Below are positions 28,765-38,615 of a stretch of DNA of 64,000 nucleotides, piece by piece. The stretch covers positions 377,001-441,000 of the forward strand of contig CP106741.1 of assembly GCA_030323305.1 (NCBI GenBank), read 5' to 3'. The position numbers and the translations under genes were made by a program. This stretch comes from Paenibacillus sp. CC-CFT747 (GTDB taxonomy: Bacteria > Bacillota > Bacilli > Paenibacillales > NBRC-103111). The notes beneath the pieces are model-generated. The model was not told the origin of the DNA and searched no databases. It worked only from the letters and a program-made list of their open reading frames with translations. Within the stretch, counting starts at the first letter, position 1. Each line of letters opens with the position of its first letter.

Positions 28765-30414
28765 TTACTTCTTCTTGTACTTGGCATCGTACGCTTCCTG
28801 GTTCAGCTGGATAAAGCGCTTGAGGTTCAGGTTGTCGAGCTGCTTCAGGTAGGCGTCCCACTCGGTGTTAAGGGCCCCGTTCTTAATGGTGAAGGTGGCA
28901 ACGGACTGTTTGACATAGTCATAGATCGATTTCTGCAAGTCGGCCAGTTCGCTTGCCTGCGCTTCCGAGAAGAATAACGGCGGGATCACCGTGTCAAGCG
29001 GCTGCTTGTAAGGGTCGTATTTGGTTTTGGTTTCCTTAAAGAGAATGTCCGCCAGCTCGCCGGGCTTAACCACCAGGCCTCCGCGGAGCTTGGCCGTTTG
29101 GATGGACGGTCCCGTCTGGCCCCAGTGAACGTTCTGCGGGACCGGAGGAACGACGATTTTGGCCCAGATGCCTTTGTTGCCGTCGACACCTTTCTCGTCA
29201 TCCTTGGCAAAACGCCATTCCACATCCTGGCGGCCGTTGACGTTGCGCAGGGTCGCCTCCTCGGTCAGCAGGTAATCCCCCAGCCGGAATGCCACCTCGG
29301 GATCCTTGGCCGCGCTCGTGACGACATACTGCCCCTGCCCCAGGTTATACGGCTTGTAAGGCGTAATCTGCAGACCATTCGGCCCTTTCAGCGGAGGCAC
29401 GGCGACATACTGGTTCCAACGCTTGCCGGCAATGTTCGTAAAATCGGTCGGGACACCGCCCGCCGCCGCTCCGAGAATCGGAACCTCCGGGTTCTCTCCC
29501 ATCTGCTTCATCTGGTTAACGTCCTGGGTAAAGGTTTCCGGGGCGATCAGTCCTTCGCTGTACAGCTTGTTCAGGTACTTCAGGCCTTCCTTCCATTCCG
29601 GCTTGTTGAAGGCCACGTCGATCTTGCCGTCCTTCAGCAGAAGATGATCGATGCCCGACTCTTTATCGTTCAAGATAAAGGAGTTCATCAGGAAGTTATC
29701 GATGGACATATGCCAGCCCGTAATCGCCCCGGCGAGCGGGATTTCGTCAGGCTTGCCGTTGCCGTTAGGATCCTGGGTTTTGAAGGCCTTCATCACCTGG
29801 TAGAACTCGTCGGTCGTCGTCGGCATCTTCAGCCCCAGCTTATCGAGCCAAGGCTGGTAGATCCACATTCTTTGCGGAAGCAGGGAATGCGGATTGAGGT
29901 CGACCTGGGGAAGGCCGTAAATTTTCCCGTCCGGCGCGGTAATGTTCGCTTTGACGCCTTCCACGTTATCGAACATCCACTTGGCCCCGCTGCCGTATTG
30001 ATCAATCATCCCGTTCAAGGGAAGGAAGACCCCCTGGCTGCCGTATACCATCTGCTTCGTCGGAGAAATCGCGAAACCCATGTACACATCGGGGTAGGTG
30101 CCGCTGGCAAGAGACAAATTGAGCTTCTCCGCCGCCTCCTTGGGCTGAACGATCTCCCATTCGATATGAACGTTCGTTTTCTCCTCGAGCCATTTGGTGA
30201 ACTCGTTCGTCTTGTAATCCTCGACGCCGTTCTTGGCCGCCACCATGATGCGCAAGGTGGTCTTCTCTTTCGTGATGGGCAGCTGGCCGGCCGCGCTTAC
30301 TTCCGTTCCTTTGGGCTTGGCCGCCGGCGTATCCGCGGACTCCTTGGAGCATCCGTTAAGGACCGCCGCTGCCGCGAGGACAGCGGTCAGTTGGATCGTT
30401 ATTGCCTTTCTCAT
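28765..30414 (-). CDS. Sugar ABC transporter substrate-binding lipoprotein
   Basis: A 549-residue family 1 solute-binding protein of the LplA type, which captures oligosaccharides outside the cell. The lipobox is LNGC at about residues 19-22, giving a lipid-anchored cysteine. The mature part begins SKESADTPAAKPKG. Segments such as TPDGKIYGLPQVDLNPHSLL-like substrate-cleft sequence and ETFTQDVNQMKQMGENPE fit the large Lpl/YtcQ family. It lies 24 bases after the second permease gene and precedes the GH43 gene by 18 bases, so all are co-transcribed. No ATPase is encoded here, and a shared MsmX-type ATPase is expected elsewhere. Confidence 0.9.
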   Translation of the reverse strand: MRKAITIQLTAVLAAAAVLNGCSKESADTPAAKPKGTEVSAAGQLPITKEKTTLRIMVAAKNGVEDYKTNEFTKWLEEKTNVHIEWEIVQPKEAAEKLNLSLASGTYPDVYMGFAISPTKQMVYGSQGVFLPLNGMIDQYGSGAKWMFDNVEGVKANITAPDGKIYGLPQVDLNPHSLLPQRMWIYQPWLDKLGLKMPTTTDEFYQVMKAFKTQDPNGNGKPDEIPLAGAITGWHMSIDNFLMNSFILNDKESGIDHLLLKDGKIDVAFNKPEWKEGLKYLNKLYSEGLIAPETFTQDVNQMKQMGENPEVPILGAAAGGVPTDFTNIAGKRWNQYVAVPPLKGPNGLQITPYKPYNLGQGQYVVTSAAKDPEVAFRLGDYLLTEEATLRNVNGRQDVEWRFAKDDEKGVDGNKGIWAKIVVPPVPQNVHWGQTGPSIQTAKLRGGLVVKPGELADILFKETKTKYDPYKQPLDTVIPPLFFSEAQASELADLQKSIYDYVKQSVATFTIKNGALNTEWDAYLKQLDNLNLKRFIQLNQEAYDAKYKKK

Positions 30415-30438
30415 CGTACCCCTCCTGAATGTTTAAGC

Positions 30439-31331
30439 TTAGCCTTTCAAGGAACCGATCATCATGCCTTTGACAAAGTACTTCTGGACAAAAGGATACA
30501 CCACGAGCATCGGGGTAATGGCCACCACGATCAGGGAGTATTTCAGCAAGTCCCGGAGCCCCACCAGGGCGGCCGCCTGCTCGGCGTCGATCATCTCCCC
30601 GCTGATCTCATTCTGAATCAGGATTTTGCGCAGCACGAGCTGCAGCGGAAACAAGTCCTCGCTCTTCAAATACAGGAGCGCGTTGAAGAATGAGTTCCAG
30701 TGGCCGACGGCGTAGAAGAGCGAGATGACCGCGATAATGGGACCGGAAACGGGCAGGACCACCTTCCGCACGAAGGTGAAATCGTCGCTTCCGTCCATCT
30801 GGGCCGCTTCCAGCAGCTCTTGGGGAATCGTCGTCTGGAAGTAGGTGCGGGTGATGATCATGTTCCAGATGCTGAGCGCCCCGGGCAGAATCATCGCCCA
30901 TCGGGAATCGAGCAGCCCCAAGTCCCGGACCACCAAATAAGTCGGGATAAGCCCCCGCTGAACATCATGGTGAACACGAACAGAAACATAAGCGGATTCC
31001 GGCCGTAGAAGTCGGGCCGCGACAAAGGATAAGCAGCCATCAGCGTGATGATGACATTGATAACCGTGCCGACGATCATATAGAACAAGGAGTTGGAGAA
31101 GCCCCGCCAGATCTCCTTATTCTTGAAAACGGCAGCATAACCTTCCAGCGTAGGATCAACCGGAAGCAGCCACACCCGCCCGGCAATCACCGCATCGCTG
31201 GAGCTGAACGACGAGCTTATGATGTTGACCAGAGGATAAAGGGAAGCGAGCAGAACCAGCGTCAGGAATGAATAGTTGACCGCGTCGAACACGCGGTCTC
31301 CCTTCGACCGGGAAAGCAGCGAAGTTTCCAC
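30439..31331 (-). CDS. Sugar ABC transporter permease (LplC-type), one frame break
   Basis: An inner-membrane permease of about 297 residues. The start is GTG at 31331 (METSLLSRSKGDRVFD), with AAAGGAGG upstream. Six hydrophobic helices and the EAA loop LLEAAQMDGSDDFTFVRKVV are present, and the typical C-terminus YFVKGMMIGSLKG is intact. The frame breaks at the C run 30952-30956. One more base restores FSGGLIPTYLVVRDLGLLD. It partners the permease encoded just upstream. Confidence 0.9.
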
Positions 31332-31362
31332 GGCGGATCCCCTCCTTTCTTTCGTCGTTGGT

Positions 31363-32285
31363 TTACCAAAGACTGGATCGGGTAAAGGTTTTGGCCAGCT
31401 TGTTGGCCGTCAGCAGCAGCACGAAGGCGATTCCGTTTTTGAACAGGCCGATGGCGGCCGCGTAATCAAAGTTCGGCACCTGGGACTGCAGCCCGATTTT
31501 GTATACATAGGTGTCAATGATCTCGGAAGTCCCGATATTGAGCGGGTTCTGCAGCAGCAGCGCTTTCTCGAAGCCGAGGTCGAGGATATGGCCCATGTTC
31601 AGGATGAGAATGATCATGGCCACCGGCATAATGCCCGGGAGGTCGATATTCAGCATCCGCTGTCGTTTGGAGGCGCCGTCGATCATAGCGGCTTCGTGAA
31701 GAGTAGGATCGATTCCTGCAAGCGCTGCCAAATAAACGATGCAGCCGAAGCCGATATTTTGCCAAACGTCCGACCAGACGAAGATGGACATGAAATAGCC
31801 GGGCTCTCCCATAAAATTAATGCGTTCGAACCCGAGCAGGGCGAGCACGTTATTCACCGCTCCCGTCCGGGGGCCAGCATCTGCATGGTAATACCCGCCA
31901 CTACCACCACGGATATAAAATGAGGGGCGTAGGTGACCATCTGCACCGTTCGCTTAAAGGTCTTCCCTCTGACGTAATTCAGCCCCAAGGCGAGCAGAAT
32001 CGGACAGGGAAAGGAAACGATAAGCTGGTACAGGCTGAGCCACAGGGTATTCCGAAGAATGCTCCAGAAGCCGGGTGTGTTCCAGAAGCGCTTGAAATGC
32101 CGAAGGCCGACCCAGTCGCTTTCCCATATTCCCTTGGTCAGGACAAATTTTTTGAAGGCGATCTGGGCTCCATACATGGGGACATATCGAAACACAATGA
32201 GATAAACAAGCGGCAGCAAAATCAAGACGTACAACTGCCAGCCTTTGCTGATTCGCCTCACGGCGAGAGCCAGAGAGGTCTGCAT
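31363..32285 (-). CDS. Sugar ABC transporter permease (LplB-type), one frame break
   Basis: First gene of the operon, a permease of about 307 residues. The start is ATG at 32285 (MQTSLALAVRRISKGW), with AAAGGAG upstream. The N-terminal half has FRYVPMYGAQIAFKKF, and the EAA loop is HEAAMIDGASKRQRMLNIDL. The frame breaks at the G run 31869-31873. One more base restores APRTGAVNNVLALLGFERIN. It forms the channel together with the LplC-type permease. Confidence 0.9.
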
Positions 32286-32575
32286 CCTTTATGCTCCTTT
32301 CTTCAAGAATCGGCAGCCGGTCTTACGTAAGATTCGAAGGATTCCTGATCATTTGCTTTTGCGCTTCTTTATAGTAGAACCGGGCCAGAGCGGGGTAAAG
32401 GGGATATTCATGATTCGGCTCTCCCTTGCTTGATCAGGCCCATGGTGCAGCTGTAGCCGATTGTGCAGCGGATGACATTCCCCTTTCGTTGCCCGCAAAA
32501 ATAAAGAAAAAACCGGCACCTGCTCGGTACCGGTTGGCTCTAATACACGTTAAAATGGGGCAAAATCGGATAAAG
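32286..32575. other. Intergenic region upstream of the sugar ABC operon
   Basis: This 290-base stretch holds the terminator of the HRDC-protein gene (32506-32535) and presumably the promoter and operator of the ABC-GH43-sulfatase operon. I could not pick out a convincing promoter. A short open stretch that could encode an unstarted peptide ending near 32330 is not supported as a gene. Confidence 0.4.
32506..32535 (-). terminator. Terminator after the HRDC-protein gene
   Basis: Minus-strand stem AACCGGTACC/GGTGCCGGTT, followed by TTTTTTC, about 40 bases after the stop codon. Confidence 0.85.
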
Positions 32576-33565
32576 CTATCCCGCCTGCCGGCGGAACTTC
32601 AGACGGTAGAGACGGAGCCACTCATAGACTCGGTTCAGGTCCTTCTCCTTCAGCTCCTCCTCGCTGTACAGCTTGTTCACGACCGGCTTCAGGTAGCGGT
32701 CCCCGAGCTCCCGGAACAAGCGCTCCACCTCCTCGCGCTCCTCGGCGTTTACCTCGCTCAGCTCGGCGTCAATGAGGGCATTCATGTCATAGCCCTCCCG
32801 GTCCAGCTCTTCCAGCGTCAGGACCAGTTCCCTGCGGTTGATGGACAAGTGCTGCTGAAGGGCTTCGAGGCTTCCCGTCTGCGGGATGGCTTCCAGCACG
32901 CGCTTCTTGACCAGCTGCTTCTCCTGCTCCGACTGCTCCTTTGCCAGGTGCTGCTGGACAAGCCAGAGCTCGAATTCGTCGCGGTCGACCGCCTCCTTCA
33001 CCCATTCCAACGGGAATGGCGTTTCCCTTTCCGTCTCCCGTGTGATGGCCAGAATGCTGTCGCCGTAAGCCCGAATGCGGTTCTCGCCCATTCCCGGAAT
33101 TTCGGCCAGCTCCTCCAGCGTATGCGGAAGGTATGCACTGATCATCTGCAAAATCCGGTTAGACGCCAGGATAAAGGCCGATCGCCCTTCCTGGGCGGCC
33201 TGCTCCCTTCTCCACTGCTTCAGCCGGCTCAGTGTTTCCGCATGGGCGGACGTTTCGCTGTAATAATGCAGGAGCTGGGTAGCCCCTCCTGGAGACACCA
33301 GCGGCCGGGCCTTCTCCGTAAACCCGTCGATTAAGGGAACGTAGCCTTCACGGAGCTTCTCCTTGATGTTCAGACGAAATATCTCCAGCATTTCGTTCCA
33401 GTCCATCCCTTCGTACCACGCCTGCACCTGCGGCTTTCCTTCCTCTCCGGGATCGTTCCACGCTACCCGCCACGTTCCCTTCTCCTCGGAAATCATCACT
33501 TGGGCGGTGCGCACCCGGTTGTCCCCGGTCTTCCATTCCAGGCTGTTCAAGAAAATCAAATTCAT
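32576..33565 (-). CDS. HRDC-domain protein
   Basis: A protein of about 329 residues. The start is ATG at 33565 (MNLIFLNSLEWKTGDNRV), with GAAGGAGTG upstream. The middle carries an HRDC-type fold: LKQWRREQAAQEGRSAFILA followed by LEELAEIPGMGENRIRAYGD, a nucleic-acid-binding module found in RecQ and RNase D. The C-terminal third is highly charged and helical, with a segment resembling a helix-turn-helix. No helicase or nuclease domain is present, so the biochemical role is unknown. A terminator-like hairpin sits 44 bases before its start. Confidence 0.75.
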   Translation of the reverse strand: MNLIFLNSLEWKTGDNRVRTAQVMISEEKGTWRVAWNDPGEEGKPQVQAWYEGMDWNEMLEIFRLNIKEKLREGYVPLIDGFTEKARPLVSPGGATQLLHYYSETSAHAETLSRLKQWRREQAAQEGRSAFILASNRILQMISAYLPHTLEELAEIPGMGENRIRAYGDSILAITRETERETPFPLEWVKEAVDRDEFELWLVQQHLAKEQSEQEKQLVKKRVLEAIPQTGSLEALQQHLSINRRELVLTLEELDREGYDMNALIDAELSEVNAEEREEVERLFRELGDRYLKPVVNKLYSEEELKEKDLNRVYEWLRLYRLKFRRQAG

Positions 33566-33608
33566 TAACTCACTCCTTCTTCTGAATGGACTCGCCTTTC
33601 GGGAAAAG

Positions 33609-33647
33609 CAAAAAAGCACCTCTCCTGCCGCAGCAAGAGAGGTGCTT
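33609..33647 (-). terminator. Terminator-like hairpin upstream of the HRDC-protein gene
   Basis: A perfect 11-bp minus-strand stem, AAGCACCTCTC/GAGAGGTGCTT, is followed by TTTTTTG. It lies between any minus-strand promoter in the 33650-33780 region and the start of the HRDC-protein gene, so it could act as an attenuator. Confidence 0.6.
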
Positions 33648-33710
33648 CCCCGTCTTTTCCTGAAATTACCCATAGTTTACCATGCCCGTCCGAGAACGGG
33701 CAACATCTTT

Positions 33711-33739
33711 TTTACAGGGTCCGGGAGATTTGTTACACT
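33711..33739 (+). promoter_or_regulatory. Promoter of the DUF3055 gene
   Basis: TTTACA at 33711-33716 and TACACT at 33734-33739 with a 17-base spacer, about 44 bases before the start codon. Confidence 0.6.
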
Positions 33740-33782
33740 AGCAGGAAAGAGGCGCGATGCCTTAAGGGAAAGGAAGAAAAGG

Positions 33783-34082
33783 ATGTCTGCACAGGAATTT
33801 GATTATTTATATGATATGTCGGAGGACACCACGACCCGCTTCGTTTGTTTCGTGGGGGAATCGATGAGGCGCTTTGACCTCGCCATCACCTCCTCCAACC
33901 GGTTTTACGGCAAGAAGCTGGTGACCGACCTGCAAGGAGGCAAAACCGCCATTCTCGGACCGGACGATCTGGAGGCCGAGGGATACCTCGAGCATGTTTA
34001 CAAGCTCACGGAAGAGGAAGCCGAAGAACTTGGCTCTTTTCTCGTCAACATTATCGGCAGCGTGAACTTTACGGACATTTAG
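33783..34082 (+). CDS. DUF3055 family protein
   Basis: A 99-residue soluble protein conserved in Bacilli, function unknown. The start is ATG at 33783 (MSAQEFDYLYDMSED) following GGAAAGG. Segments TTRFVCFVGESMRRFDLAI, FYGKKLVTDLQGGKTAILGP and DDLEAEGYLEHVYKLTEE fit the family pattern. No membrane segment or known catalytic motif is present. It has its own promoter. Confidence 0.8.
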   Translation: MSAQEFDYLYDMSEDTTTRFVCFVGESMRRFDLAITSSNRFYGKKLVTDLQGGKTAILGPDDLEAEGYLEHVYKLTEEEAEELGSFLVNIIGSVNFTDI

Positions 34083-34235
34083 GCAAAAAGGCTTCCGCGG
34101 CGCATGCCGCAGCCCTTGTCGGGACACGCTAGGGAAGCGGCTGCCGTGTCGGATTCACGGTAAAACCGCCCCGGCCGCGGCCGGAGCTTGCCTTGGATGG
34201 CCCGGACCGGGATAACGCTCAAGGAGGTCGGAGCC

Positions 34236-34499
34236 ATGTTTGGGTTTATCAGGGAGAAGCGTCGAAAGTACACGGATGTGGCCACGGTAGAGTCCCAGCG
34301 TAACGATCTCATTCCCGAGGAATTCCCGGAAGGACCTTACGGGTCCAGCCTGCCGGTCGAATCCTTGGGCAAAAGCACCCCATGGAGGGTCGATCAGCGC
34401 CCGCAGAACCGGTTCTCGTATGAGAACCGCGAGCTGCACGACGGAATCAACCGGGCTTATCCGCCGGATCATGAACCGAATGAAGCCGATTTGACGTAA
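34236..34499 (+). CDS. Small conserved hypothetical protein
   Basis: An 87-residue hydrophilic protein. The start is ATG at 34236 (MFGFIREKRRKYTDVAT), strongly supported by AAGGAGG 10 bases upstream; longer versions of the frame have no ribosome site. The segments SQRNDLIPEEFPEGPYGSSL and RFSYENRELHDGI recall a small cytosolic protein family of Bacilli. It has no signal peptide, and its function is unknown. Confidence 0.65.
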   Translation: MFGFIREKRRKYTDVATVESQRNDLIPEEFPEGPYGSSLPVESLGKSTPWRVDQRPQNRFSYENRELHDGINRAYPPDHEPNEADLT

Positions 34500-34517
34500 G
34501 CGTACCGGAGAAGCACC

Positions 34518-34553
34518 AGACGGGCGGGGGATTACCCCCGGCCTCTTTTTTTG
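34518..34553 (+). terminator. Terminator after the small conserved gene
   Basis: GCGGGGG pairs with CCCCCGG around ATTA, followed by CTCTTTTTTTG, 20 bases after the stop. Confidence 0.75.
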
Positions 34554-34715
34554 TGCCCCATGGCGCGGGCGTTAGAAGCGAAGAGGCCGGCTGCGTTGTG
34601 CTATACTGGGAACGGAAGCCTGACCCTGTTTCTCCATGGAATGGAAAGCGGGCCAAGGCCACTGCTGTCACTTTTTGTGCCTGTTGACGCAGGCCGATTC
34701 CAGGAGGCGTTTCCT

Positions 34716-35498
34716 TTGGCATTGTTCTCATGCAATTTCTTCTCTGAGGCCCTTGGCCTTACCACTTCCATGACTGTTATCCTGCCCCAGACCACTCGGG
34801 CGCAGATCGGCATGGACACCGTATCCGGCGGAAGCAAGCATCCGACGCTGTATTTGCTTCACGGGCTGTCCGACGACCATACGATCTGGCTGCGGCGCAC
34901 CTCCGTCGAACGCTACGTGGCGCCGCTCGGGCTGGCCGTCGTCATGCCGGCCGTTCACCGCAGCTTCTATACGGACATGGCCCACGGCGGCAAATACTGG
35001 ACGTTCGTCAGCGAGGAGCTTCCGGCTCTCGCCCGCTCTTTCTTCCCGCTGTCCGCCCGCCGAGAGGACAACTACGTCGCCGGCTTGTCCATGGGCGGGT
35101 ACGGCGCGTTCAAGCTCGGGCTGAGCTGCCCCGACCGGTTCGCCGCCGCGGCCAGCCTGTCCGGCGTCGCCGATGTGGCGGGAGGCAAGACCCGGTTTCC
35201 GCAAGATTTCGAGGCCATCTTCGGCTTGGAGCCGGTCGAAGGAAGCCGCCACGATCTGTTTGCCCTGGCGTCGGAGTTGGCCGGCTCCTCCCAGGCTTCC
35301 CCGCAGCTCTTCCAATGCTGCGGAACCGAGGATTTCTTATACCAGGAGAATCTTCGCCTCCGCGATCACCTGAAGGAGCTTCAGCTGCCTGTTACGTACG
35401 AGGAAGAGCCGGGAAGCCACGAGTGGGGCTACTGGGACCGCAAAATCCAGCGCGTGCTGGAATGGCTTCCGCTGCCGGGCCGAGAAGCCGGCGTGTAA
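34716..35498 (+). CDS. Alpha/beta-hydrolase esterase (esterase D family)
   Basis: A 260-residue putative esterase of the PF00756 type, which includes S-formylglutathione hydrolases and tributyrin esterases. The start is taken as TTG at 34716, seven bases after AGGAGG. This gives [19 protein letters not shown], the usual N-terminus of the family. The nucleophile elbow is [11 protein letters not shown] (Ser at about residue 128). Family segments [16 protein letters not shown] and [11 protein letters not shown] (acid) and [12 protein letters not shown] (His) complete the triad. It is monocistronic. Confidence 0.85.
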   Translation: MALFSCNFFSEALGLTTSMTVILPQTTRAQIGMDTVSGGSKHPTLYLLHGLSDDHTIWLRRTSVERYVAPLGLAVVMPAVHRSFYTDMAHGGKYWTFVSEELPALARSFFPLSARREDNYVAGLSMGGYGAFKLGLSCPDRFAAAASLSGVADVAGGKTRFPQDFEAIFGLEPVEGSRHDLFALASELAGSSQASPQLFQCCGTEDFLYQENLRLRDHLKELQLPVTYEEEPGSHEWGYWDRKIQRVLEWLPLPGREAGV

Positions 35499-35614
35499 CC
35501 AGGCCGTGTTCCGCTCGGGAAGCTGGGCTGCGGAAGGTGTTCCGCCGTAGCAGGCCCCGCGTCAGCGGCAGACCGGCATCGCACCAGCGGATTGCCCCCA
35601 AGCTTCCGCCAACC

Positions 35615-35662
35615 TAAAAACCGCTTGCTCCGAAGCTTAGGCTCGGGAACAAGCGGTTTTTG
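35615..35662. terminator. Bidirectional terminator between esterase and ilvD
   Basis: AAAAACCGCTTG pairs with CAAGCGGTTTTT around an AT-poor loop. It lies between convergent genes and can serve both. Confidence 0.85.
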
Positions 35663-35672
35663 GCATGCCGTC

Positions 35673-37358
35673 TTAGATTTTCATAACCCCGCCGGTGCTG
35701 GCCGAGGTCACCAGCTTGGAATAGCGGGCCAGGTAGCCGGTCTTGATCTTCGGCTCGAAGCCTTTCCACTCGGAGCGGCGCTTCGCCATCTCTTCGTCGC
35801 TGATCTTCAGCTCGATCGTACGGTTCTTCAGGTCGAGCTCGATGATGTCGCCGTTCTGAACGAAGGCGATCGGGCCGCCCTCTGCCGCCTCCGGCGAGAT
35901 GTGGCCGATGCTGATTCCGCGGGAAGCTCCCGAGAAGCGGCCGTCGGTAATCAGGCCGACCTTGGTGCCGAGGCCCATTCCCACGATCTGCGAAGTCGGA
36001 GCGAGCATTTCCGGCATGCCCGGTCCGCCCTTCGGTCCTTCGTAGCGGATAACCACCACGTGGCCTTCTTTGACCTTGCCGTTCGCGATACCGGACAGAG
36101 CCTCTTCCTGCGAATCGAAGCAGATAGCCTCGCCGGAGAAGAAGTCGCCGACGGCCTTGTCGACCGCGCCGACCTTGATGATGCTTCCGTTAGGCGCCAG
36201 GTTGCCGAACAGAACGGACAGGCCGCCCTCCGGGGTGTGCGGGTTGTCGATAGGACGGATGACGTTCGTATCGAGAATCTCGCGGCCCGCCACGTTCTCG
36301 CGGAGCGTCTTGCCGGAAACGGTGATCAGGTCCCCATGAAGGGCCCCTTCTTTCTTGAAGAGCTCGTTGATAACCGCGCTGACGCCGCCGGCATGATGAA
36401 GGTCTTCGATATGATGGTCGGAGGCCGGAGCGAGCTTCGTCAGGTAAGGCACCCGCTTCGCCACCTCGTTGATGCGCTCGATCGGGTAGTCGATCTCCGC
36501 TTCATGGGCAAGAGCCAGCGTGTGGAGCACCGTATTCGTCGAACCGCCCATGGCCATGTCGAGGGCGAAGGCGTTGTCGATCGTTTCGGCCGTCACGATG
36601 TCGCGCGGCTTGATGTCGGCCTTGATCAGCTCCATCAGCTGCTTGGCGGACTGGCGGACGAACTCCTTGCGCTCTTCCCAGATCGCGAGAATCGTGCCGT
36701 TGCCCGGCAGGGCTAGGCCGAGCACCTCGGCGAGGCAGTTCATCGAGTTGGCGGTAAACATACCGGAGCACGAGCCGCAGGTCGGGCAGCCGTACTGCTC
36801 CAGCTCCTCAAGGCTCTTCTCGTCGATTTTGCCGGCTTGGTAGGCGCCCACACCTTCGAAGACGGAGGTCAGGGAGATGGAACGGCCGTTCTTGTCCTTG
36901 CCCGCTTTCATCGGCCCGCCGCTGACGAACATGGTCGGAATGTTGACGCGCAGAGCGCCCATCATCATGCCCGGGGTGATCTTGTCGCAGTTCGGAATGC
37001 AGACCATGCCGTCGAACCAGTGAGCGTTCACGACCGTCTCGAGCGAGTCGGCAATGATTTCGCGGCTCGGCAGCGAGTAGCGCATGCCGATGTGGCCCAT
37101 GGCGATTCCGTCGTCGACACCGATCGTATTGAACTCGAACGGTACGCCGCCCGCCTCGCGGATGGCTTCCTTGACGATTTTACCGAATTCCTGAAGGTGC
37201 ACGTGACCCGGAACGATATCGATATAGGAATTGCAGACCGCGATGAACGGTTTGCCGAAATCTTCTTCCTTAACGCCTGCCGCACGCAGCAGACTGCGGT
37301 GAGGGGCCCGGTCAAAGCCCTTCGTGATCATGTCGCTTCTCTTCTTTGCATTTGCCAT
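35673..37358 (-). CDS. ilvD: Dihydroxy-acid dehydratase
   Basis: IlvD dehydrates 2,3-dihydroxy acids in isoleucine and valine synthesis and carries an Fe-S cluster. The 561-residue product is full length. Cluster cysteines and family signatures are seen in [32 protein letters not shown] and [11 protein letters not shown]. The start is ATG at 37358 ([20 protein letters not shown]) with GGGAGGAG upstream. No other ilv or leu gene is adjacent, and the 180-base upstream region is too short for a T-box. Confidence 0.97.
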   Translation of the reverse strand: MANAKKRSDMITKGFDRAPHRSLLRAAGVKEEDFGKPFIAVCNSYIDIVPGHVHLQEFGKIVKEAIREAGGVPFEFNTIGVDDGIAMGHIGMRYSLPSREIIADSLETVVNAHWFDGMVCIPNCDKITPGMMMGALRVNIPTMFVSGGPMKAGKDKNGRSISLTSVFEGVGAYQAGKIDEKSLEELEQYGCPTCGSCSGMFTANSMNCLAEVLGLALPGNGTILAIWEERKEFVRQSAKQLMELIKADIKPRDIVTAETIDNAFALDMAMGGSTNTVLHTLALAHEAEIDYPIERINEVAKRVPYLTKLAPASDHHIEDLHHAGGVSAVINELFKKEGALHGDLITVSGKTLRENVAGREILDTNVIRPIDNPHTPEGGLSVLFGNLAPNGSIIKVGAVDKAVGDFFSGEAICFDSQEEALSGIANGKVKEGHVVVIRYEGPKGGPGMPEMLAPTSQIVGMGLGTKVGLITDGRFSGASRGISIGHISPEAAEGGPIAFVQNGDIIELDLKNRTIELKISDEEMAKRRSEWKGFEPKIKTGYLARYSKLVTSASTGGVMKI

Positions 37359-37537
37359 TGCACTTACTCCTCCCAGATATAGACAAGTTCAATTACGGAA
37401 CGCTTTAGGGCCTCAATGTATTAAATTCTATCATTTTTCACGGGAGAATTCACACTAAAAATAATATTTTCCTTGAAATGCCGCCAAAATGACGGTTTCC
37501 CTCTTCTCCTCCCTTTGGTAAAAATGACAGAGAAGGA

Positions 37538-37566
37538 TTGACAACGCTTTCAAAAGCAAATACGAT
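37538..37566 (+). promoter_or_regulatory. Promoter with overlapping cre-like site, second sugar ABC operon
   Basis: TTGACA at 37538-37543 and TACGAT at 37561-37566 with a 17-base spacer. TGACAACGCTTTCA (37539-37552) overlaps the -35 and matches the CcpA cre consensus TGWAANCGNTNWCA with one mismatch. The position predicts catabolite repression of the operon by CcpA. Confidence 0.6.
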
Positions 37567-37638
37567 TATATACATGTCTACGACCTGTATGTATAATGAA
37601 ACTAACTTAATCCCCTTTTATGAAACGGAGGCATGTGC

Positions 37639-38595
37639 ATGAACCAAACCGCTGCCGATCCGAATGTCTCTCGGGCCCCCGCCAAGGTTAGCAGCCGAAT
37701 CGCCATGAAGCTGAGCCGGGATAAGTATCTGTACCTCCTGGCCATCCCCGGTATTCTATATTTCCTCGTGTACCGGTATATTCCCATGCTGGGAACCGTT
37801 ATCGCCTTCCAGGATTACAGTCCCTTCCTGGGCTTCAGCGACAGCCCCTGGGTGGGCTGGAAGCATTTCCGGACCATTCTCTCCGCTCCCGAAGTCATTC
37901 AAGTGTTATGGAACACGCTTTACCTCTCCTTCCTGCAGATCGTCTTTGCCTTTCCCGCTCCTATCGTGCTTGCCCTAATGCTTAACGAAGTCCGCAGCGA
38001 GCTGTACAAGCGCCTCATTCAAACGGTCGTGTATCTCCCCCACTTTCTGTCGTGGGTCATCGTGGTCGGCATTTTCATCATTTTCCTGCGCGGAGAAGGA
38101 CTCATCAACCACTTCCTGGAGGTCGTGCTCGGCTGGCAGCCGGTAGATTTTCTAACTAACCTTTCCTTCTTCCGTCCACTCATCATTCTTCAGGTGCTCT
38201 GGAAGGAAGTCGGCTGGGGAACCATCCTCTTCCTTGCCGCCCTGGCCGGGATCAATCCGGACCTGTATGAAGCCTCGATCGTCGACGGGGCGGGACGCTG
38301 GCGCCAAATTTGGCACGTCAGCCTGCCGGGCATCCGCAGCACCATCGTCATCCTGCTCATTCTGCGCCTCGGGAACGTGCTGGACAGCGGCTTCGAGCAT
38401 ATTTTCCTCATGCAGAACTCCTTCAACAAGGAAATCTCGAACGTCCTGGATACCTACGTCTACTACAAGGGCATTGAGCAGTCCGACTTCAGCTTTGCGA
38501 CGGCGGTGGGGCTTTTTAAAGGGCTGATCGGCCTGGTCCTCGTCCTGGGGGCAAACCGGCTCGCGAAGCGCTTCGGAGAAGAAGGCATTTATTGA
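37639..38595 (+). CDS. Sugar ABC transporter permease (LplB-type)
   Basis: A 318-residue inner-membrane permease. The start is ATG at 37639 (MNQTAADPNVSRAP), seven bases after GGAGG. An ATG at 37633 would be too close to the Shine-Dalgarno. Typical features are YRYIPMLGTVIAFQDYSPF, several membrane helices and the EAA loop YEASIVDGAGRWRQIWHV. It is the first gene of a three-gene transporter operon behind a cre-like site. Confidence 0.92.
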   Translation: MNQTAADPNVSRAPAKVSSRIAMKLSRDKYLYLLAIPGILYFLVYRYIPMLGTVIAFQDYSPFLGFSDSPWVGWKHFRTILSAPEVIQVLWNTLYLSFLQIVFAFPAPIVLALMLNEVRSELYKRLIQTVVYLPHFLSWVIVVGIFIIFLRGEGLINHFLEVVLGWQPVDFLTNLSFFRPLIILQVLWKEVGWGTILFLAALAGINPDLYEASIVDGAGRWRQIWHVSLPGIRSTIVILLILRLGNVLDSGFEHIFLMQNSFNKEISNVLDTYVYYKGIEQSDFSFATAVGLFKGLIGLVLVLGANRLAKRFGEEGIY

Positions 38596-38615
38596 GCTCA
38601 AAGGAGGAACCTCCC

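Noticed and set aside
32330..32440. Short coding-like stretch upstream of the sugar ABC operon
   Set aside because: The frame ends near 32330 but has no start codon or ribosome site, and a stop codon lies just upstream.
37359..37537. T-box leader for ilvD
   Set aside because: No AGGGTGG-type T-box sequence and no terminator are present upstream of ilvD.
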